This document shows positions 60,044 through 64,000 of a stretch of 64,000 nt of DNA, one piece after another; within the stretch, counting starts at the first letter, position 1, and each line of letters opens with the position of its first letter. The stretch covers positions 12,522,001 to 12,586,000 of the forward strand of contig NC_088317.1 in assembly GCF_910592395.1 (NCBI RefSeq), given 5' to 3'. The DNA is from Lineus longissimus. Taxonomy: Eukaryota; Nemertea; Pilidiophora; Heteronemertea; Lineidae. A program made the position numbers and the translations under genes. The notes beneath the pieces were generated by a model that searched no databases, was not told where the DNA came from, and saw only the letters and a program-made list of their open reading frames with translations.

Positions 60044-61210
60044 ATGAATAAATACATCTCATTAAAAGACTATTTTAGTAAATGTAGCAATGAAAATCTT
60101 ACTGGATTCCTTCGTCCTAGGGTTATGGATCGAGCAGAGCTCTCAGGACGAAGTCCTACTAGGACAAAGTCCAAAGAGCAAAACTCGACTGAGACAGGCA
60201 AAGTAGTCCTGCCAAGAATGAAAGAATATGACGTCAGTACCAACACTAATGCTCAATTCTGCCGTAATTGTAAAAGGTGGACCCTTTTTGAGAATCAAAA
60301 AAACTTGAATTCAGCAAGGTACGCAGCTAAAACTGTGAAGTATCAATTCTGCACCAATTGCAATTCGACTACTTACGACGATGATTTTAAAACTCTTGAG
60401 ATCAATATTGACAACAAGACACGTTACTTTGACAGTATTCTAAGGAAACTTGGATGGAGTCGGCTGTCCGAATCGGCAGTTAAGTATTTAAAGGACTTTG
60501 TGGAAGGGTATTTACAGTGCTACTTTTCAAGTTCCAGAAAATGTCTTAGTAAGCAGAGATATGAAAGTACTCTTCAGTCAGCCCTAAAAATGGGTATTAA
60601 CACTCTCCCCTCTAAGTTATGTAACCAAGGGTTACATGGTGAAGCCATGCTTTTTAAATTTCACTGTGGGGAATATGATTGGTTTCTTGCAATAGAATTT
60701 ATTAACAGGGCAATTGGTAAACCGCAATTAACCGATGAGAATATCACTGACCTTAGACTAGTGTACTATGCTTTCCTTAGATTTCTGCATTACTGTGGTG
60801 TCAAGGTCACCATTAACTACAAGGTATTTTTACACCAAGCCTTTAAAACGCTGAAAAATGATTATGTAATATTTACACCTTTTTTAACCAACAAGGAGCG
60901 AGTTAATGATTTGGAGAGAATATGGTATGATTTCACTCAAAGTATTTTCTTCCAGAATTACAAGGTTGAGAAGGAATATGACCAGGATATTGACAAGCAG
61001 TTTGACGTTTTACTGAGTGCCAGTGCAGGTAGAGACAATAACTGCATCAGTAGTATTAAGTTTACACGAGCCGGACTTCGTCCTGAGAGCAGAGCTCGAG
61101 CCGGACTTCGTCCTGAGAGCATAGCTCGAGCCGGACTTCGTCCTGAGAGCAGAGCTCGAGCCGGACTTCGTCCTGAGAGCAGAGCTCGAGCTAGTGTTAA
61201 GATGCAATAA
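60044..61210 (+). CDS. VLTF3-like late transcription factor (right arm, 388 aa)
   Basis: A zinc ribbon (CRNCKRWTLF and CTNCNSTTYDDD) occupies about residues 75-125. It is followed by KTRYFDSILRKLGWSRL, YESTLQSALKMGINTL, PQLTDENITDLRLVYYAFLR and ERVNDLERIWYDFTQSIFF. This order fits the VLTF3 (poxvirus A2L) family of late transcription factors. Two double-hairpin units near the N-terminus (60131..60157 and, inverted, 60161..60187) and four at the C-terminus (61072..61188) are translated in frame, the latter as ten-residue AGLRPES-AR repeats. The gene is intact here and broken in the left arm. Confidence 0.55.
   Translation: MNKYISLKDYFSKCSNENLTGFLRPRVMDRAELSGRSPTRTKSKEQNSTETGKVVLPRMKEYDVSTNTNAQFCRNCKRWTLFENQKNLNSARYAAKTVKYQFCTNCNSTTYDDDFKTLEINIDNKTRYFDSILRKLGWSRLSESAVKYLKDFVEGYLQCYFSSSRKCLSKQRYESTLQSALKMGINTLPSKLCNQGLHGEAMLFKFHCGEYDWFLAIEFINRAIGKPQLTDENITDLRLVYYAFLRFLHYCGVKVTINYKVFLHQAFKTLKNDYVIFTPFLTNKERVNDLERIWYDFTQSIFFQNYKVEKEYDQDIDKQFDVLLSASAGRDNNCISSIKFTRAGLRPESRARAGLRPESIARAGLRPESRARAGLRPESRARASVKMQ
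61072..61188 (-). repeat. Array of four double-hairpin units, 30-nt period
   Basis: Units start at 61072, 61102, 61132 and 61162. They differ only in the loop of the GAGC hairpin (AGA or ATA). The left arm has two units at the same place (3490..3546). They encode the C-terminal repeats of the VLTF3-like protein. Confidence 0.85.
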
Positions 61211-61261
61211 AGTTGTGAAAACAGCATTTTGCACTTAACAGACATTTTTCCATAATTTTAA

Positions 61262-62062
61262 ATGAATAATCAGCAAATGAATAGTCAGACATCTGCAGTG
61301 ATTGAACAACAGATGAAACAGATTGGTGTTATGAGTCCTGAGAGCTTAGCTCGAGTTGGGGCTTCTAACCAACAGAACACTGGTAGTTACCAACAAAACA
61401 GAACTAACTTTCAACAGAACTGCTCTACAAATCAACAAGTTTCAAACAAGCAGTTGAATAGTTCAAATTTAGTTAATCCTAGTCAAGGAATAGTCAATTC
61501 TAGTTGCCAACTAGGATCAACCAGCAATCAACAAAATTTGAACTATTTGACTGATAGTGGTCTTAAAGCCAAACAAGACTTAGAGATTCTAGTTGCAACT
61601 GGTAAAAGCAAGGATTTCCTTAATAAACAAATAACTTTTAATGACTTAGATAATATGACTGAAAAAGAAATCTTAAAACACCATAGAATGTATGAAACAA
61701 AGATGGCTGCCAGACTTAATGATTCTTTGGGTAAGACAGTACTTAAAGCTTACACTAAATTATCAAGGTGGTTATTACCAATAGATGATGAAGATGATCT
61801 TTATCATGATCTTAGAAATGATTATTTGATAACTAACGAGTTGGATAAATGGCTTGGATGGTTGAGTTTGAGAATGGGTCCATTAACTGCACTTGCCTCA
61901 ACAACACTTATTACTTTAGGTCATTGTCATGAGGAATCATCTATGAATACATCGAGTATGACTGCATCAAATATGAATACACCAAATATGACTGTCTCTG
62001 AATGTGACAAACCAATAGATGAAAGTCTAGATATCACAGGCAGTGATGATAAAGAAGACTAA
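61262..62062 (+). CDS. Q/N-rich protein with C-terminal hydrophobic segment (right arm, 266 aa)
   Basis: It is the intact counterpart of 2545..3417. It starts MNNQQMNSQTSAV, has a Q/N/S-rich N-terminal third, the DLDNMTEKEILKHHRMYE segment, LRNDYLITNELDKWLGWLS, and a hydrophobic MGPLTALASTTLITLG stretch before a Thr/Asn-rich tail. A single partial repeat unit (61334..61353) replaces the two units of the left copy, which explains most of the 24-residue length difference. Confidence 0.55.
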   Translation: MNNQQMNSQTSAVIEQQMKQIGVMSPESLARVGASNQQNTGSYQQNRTNFQQNCSTNQQVSNKQLNSSNLVNPSQGIVNSSCQLGSTSNQQNLNYLTDSGLKAKQDLEILVATGKSKDFLNKQITFNDLDNMTEKEILKHHRMYETKMAARLNDSLGKTVLKAYTKLSRWLLPIDDEDDLYHDLRNDYLITNELDKWLGWLSLRMGPLTALASTTLITLGHCHEESSMNTSSMTASNMNTPNMTVSECDKPIDESLDITGSDDKED

Positions 62063-62111
62063 ATTAACCTGGTTATGAGAACATAGTTCGAATTAAATTC
62101 GGTCAAGATAA

Positions 62112-62678
62112 ATGGAACTTGAAACTGTAACTGATACTACTCGAGCTATGCTCTCAGGACAAAGTCCGACTAGGACTACGTCCAGAGAACAAAGTTCGAC
62201 TAAAGTTTCAGTGTCTAAGAAACCTCGATCAGAGAAACAATTAGCATGGTCTAGAGAACTGGGTAGAAGATCTAAGGAATTTAAGAGGATAAAAAAGGAT
62301 AAGACGACATTTAAAGTACAGGACTCCTCACCAAAAAACAGAGTTGTGGAAAAGGAGGAAGAAGAAGTAGAGGAAGAAGAACCACAATCTCAAAATACTG
62401 ATGTATCACTGCGTGAATCTAGTAGTAATACCTATGTCTATGTACTAGGTTTAGGTGCCGTTATTTCAGCAGCATTCATTATGTTTAAGAAACTTCCTAA
62501 AAAAGTAAGTAAAGAGCAGCGATCAGGCTTGAATCGAACTTTGTTCTCTGGACGTAGTCCTAGTCGAGCTATGCTCTCAGGACAAAGTCCGAATGAAGCG
62601 GTCATGAAGGGATCAATTAACCCTCTTGTTAAACCTGTAGTTAAAGAGAAGAAATGTACTATTCCTTTAATGGAATGA
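62112..62678 (+). CDS. Small basic membrane protein with double-hairpin inserts (right arm, 188 aa)
   Basis: It is the counterpart of 2035..2496. Units at 62142..62168 (forward) and 62172..62198 (inverted) encode RAMLSGQSPT and RTTSREQSST near the N-terminus. Units at 62535..62561 and 62565..62591 encode RTLFSGRSPS and RAMLSGQSPN near the C-terminus. Between them are a basic segment, the acidic EKEEEEVEEEEP run and one membrane segment (YVYVLGLGAVISAAFIMF). Confidence 0.6.
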   Translation: MELETVTDTTRAMLSGQSPTRTTSREQSSTKVSVSKKPRSEKQLAWSRELGRRSKEFKRIKKDKTTFKVQDSSPKNRVVEKEEEEVEEEEPQSQNTDVSLRESSSNTYVYVLGLGAVISAAFIMFKKLPKKVSKEQRSGLNRTLFSGRSPSRAMLSGQSPNEAVMKGSINPLVKPVVKEKKCTIPLME

Positions 62679-62721
62679 TCTCATCAGGTGGTCGAACTTT
62701 GTTCTCGGGACCTTGTCCTAG

Positions 62722-63684
62722 TCAGACTTCGTCTTGAGAGCAGAGCTTGATTCTTAACTCTAAAGAAACCTCTGTTCCTCTGAAATTAACTAGCTTACCA
62801 TTCTCATCAGTTATTTCGAATTTTATGTGATTAGTACACTTATTTATCGTTTTCTTACAATTCGGTTCGTATCGCTGCATTTTTATTTGGTCACCATCTT
62901 CTACAGGTATGATGCAGAAAATGTTAGATGGTTTATTGTTGTAGAGGGTCTTAGCTTTGTCAACCAAATTAGCTTGCAGGAATAGATATTTCCTGTAAAA
63001 GTTGAGTGGTCTTGTTGAGTAGTATTTTCCTTTCTTGGTGAATTTAGTTTGCTTAAAGCCAAACCACTCATTCACCACTGTGAGCTGTTTTTCTATCACC
63101 TCTCTTATGGTTTTGCTTATTTGAAAACCTTCTGTGTTTCTCTCAATCTTGATTTTTTCATTTTTATCTAACTTGTCTACTTTCAGAGGGTACTCTTTAT
63201 CCTCTGTAAGTTCAAGGGTTATGTAATTATTGTTATCACAGTAAATTTTCACATGGCTAATTCCAATTTCTTTTATGTATTTTTGCCATACCTCACAAAA
63301 CTCACTTAAACTAAAATGTCGAGAGTATGGAAATGTGTATTGAGTAATGGTGTCTTTAGTTGTGGTAGATTCATTTTCCAAATGCTGTTCGCAAATTTTC
63401 ATGACTTCCTTTTCAAGTGTATCTGTTTCAAGTCCAGGAGCAAATAATGTCCTAAATTCATCCATACACCATAATTGTTTATCTAAGGGCTCATGTGTTG
63501 TAATTCTGGTTATTTCGACTAGAAATGAGAAAATCCTTACTCCCTCTGGTAGAAAATCACCTGTCCACCATGAATTGTAAAAGGTTATCGATTTCAAAGT
63601 AATGGATTTTATGTCTAATTGGTCTGTTAAGTAGTACTCAAATTTGGCTTCATTACATTCTTGTTCATTGATTATGAAGTCCAT
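62722..63684 (-). CDS. Penton-like minor capsid protein (right arm, 320 aa)
   Basis: It is the counterpart of 960..2021 with few substitutions. It ends SLELRIKLCSQDEV, so only one double-hairpin unit (62723..62749) supplies the C-terminus, against four in the left copy. Penton-like assignment is by the C-terminal IKFEITDENGKLVNF / SLELRI pattern and by position. Confidence 0.5.
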   Translation of the reverse strand: MDFIINEQECNEAKFEYYLTDQLDIKSITLKSITFYNSWWTGDFLPEGVRIFSFLVEITRITTHEPLDKQLWCMDEFRTLFAPGLETDTLEKEVMKICEQHLENESTTTKDTITQYTFPYSRHFSLSEFCEVWQKYIKEIGISHVKIYCDNNNYITLELTEDKEYPLKVDKLDKNEKIKIERNTEGFQISKTIREVIEKQLTVVNEWFGFKQTKFTKKGKYYSTRPLNFYRKYLFLQANLVDKAKTLYNNKPSNIFCIIPVEDGDQIKMQRYEPNCKKTINKCTNHIKFEITDENGKLVNFRGTEVSLELRIKLCSQDEV

Positions 63685-63740
63685 TTCTATTTAATTCAAG
63701 AGATTTATTGAATTTAATAAATTTTAATCTAATAAATAGA
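63685..63740. promoter_or_regulatory. Bidirectional promoter region, right arm
   Basis: It is the counterpart of 904..959: A/T-rich with mirrored TAAATAGA motifs directly before the two divergent start codons. Function inferred. Confidence 0.4.
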
Positions 63741-64000
63741 ATGACTGATAAGAATCAGAAAATACTTTGCACTACATGTGACAAGTACATATCCTACAAT
63801 AATATGGCTATTCACAGGAGAACCAAAGGTCACTTAAGTAAATTAAATCCGGATTATGTCCCTATTGCTCAACCCCGAGCCCCATCACTGATCCCTAAAA
63901 CTATGGATAAGAAACTTGCATTTGAGGAAAATGAGCTAGATGGCATAAAGAAAGTGAGTGGAATAGAAATAGTAAAACAATTTGGCAAGCCTGTAGTCAC
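63741..64000 (+). CDS. polB: DNA polymerase B, N-terminal start (right arm, runs off window)
   Basis: The first 86 codons are visible and match the left-arm gene (903..1) with a few substitutions, including the C2H2-like finger CTTCDKYISYNNMAIHRRT. The frame is open to the window end. Identification relies on the left copy, where more of the N-terminal region is seen. Confidence 0.55.
   Translation, partial: MTDKNQKILCTTCDKYISYNNMAIHRRTKGHLSKLNPDYVPIAQPRAPSLIPKTMDKKLAFEENELDGIKKVSGIEIVKQFGKPVV

Larger units (their letters stand above)
58265..62749. repeat. Dispersed double-hairpin repeat family, right arm (about 15 units)
   Basis: Units: 58265..58291, 60131..60157, 60161..60187, four at 61072..61188, a partial one at 61334..61353, a degenerate one at about 62071..62094, 62142..62168, 62172..62198, 62535..62561, 62565..62591, 62693..62719 and 62723..62749. 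Units at 62693 and 60161 show stem and linker variants (GAAC/GTTC; linker TCG or TTT). Confidence 0.8.
57001..64000 (+). mobile_element. Right arm: partial Polinton-like element (inverted copy of left arm)
   Basis: The gene order mirrors the left arm: tail-anchored, proline-rich, VLTF3-like, 266-aa, 188-aa, penton-like (opposite strand) and polB N-terminus cut by the window edge. Nucleotide identity is high by eye, but repeat-unit numbers and lesions differ. Confidence 0.65.

Overview
The window looks like nuclear DNA of a marine-type invertebrate animal. It has one spliced rhodopsin-class GPCR gene (19122..20476) in a landscape of nested transposons: BEL/Pao, Helitron, two PIF-Harbingers, an EnSpm/CACTA-like gene, MITEs and foldback palindromes. 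I cannot name the species.

The centre (26805..43079) is a complete, very young Polinton/Maverick-type virus-like element of 16.3 kb. It is inserted in the reading frame of a Helitron Rep-helicase (C-terminal part 23355..26798, N-terminal part 43086..43858). The insertion has a 6-bp target duplication and about 0.7-kb terminal inverted repeats that are identical except for one 18-bp unit and 5 bp missing at the left tip. It encodes protein-primed DNA polymerase B, an integrase with a DD35D triad, an FtsK/HerA-type packaging ATPase, a major capsid protein, a penton-like minor capsid protein, a zinc-ribbon (VLTF3-like) putative transcription factor and several small membrane proteins. Nearly all genes start at a shared A/T-rich motif ending in AAATAAATG, and many gene ends carry near-perfect palindromes. 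I found no adenain-type protease.

The two ends (1..7715 and 57001..64000) are inverted copies of a second, different Polinton-like element. Each copy is cut by the window edge inside the N-terminus of its polB. They share a gene set with the central element: tail-anchored protein, proline-rich membrane protein, VLTF3-like factor, two small membrane proteins, penton-like protein and PolB. The copies carry different lesions. The left has a broken VLTF3-like gene and a broken proline-rich gene; the right has a broken tail-anchored gene.

The most unusual feature is a family of about 27-nt double-hairpin repeats scattered through the genes of these arms and nowhere else in the window. Each unit has two 4-bp stems (GAGC/GCTC and GGAC/GTCC) with 3-nt loops. 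They sit inside open reading frames in both orientations and several frames. Tandem units repeat every 30 nt, so the frame is kept. Stem changes are mostly compensated, and sequence variants match the frame in which they are read so that stops are avoided. They resemble in concept the palindromic elements inserted in Rickettsia genes and the double-hairpin elements of fungal mitochondria.

Other regions: 7923..12300 is a decayed BEL/Pao retrotransposon on the minus strand. 12301..18600 has no clear gene but holds a MITE-like element and an ~80-bp tandem repeat. 20477..23354 holds a MITE and a 582-bp near-perfect palindrome. 46300..49525 is a Harbinger with a second Harbinger inside it. 49562..50218 is a LINE-ORF1-like fragment. 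52090..56184 is a decayed EnSpm/CACTA-like gene.
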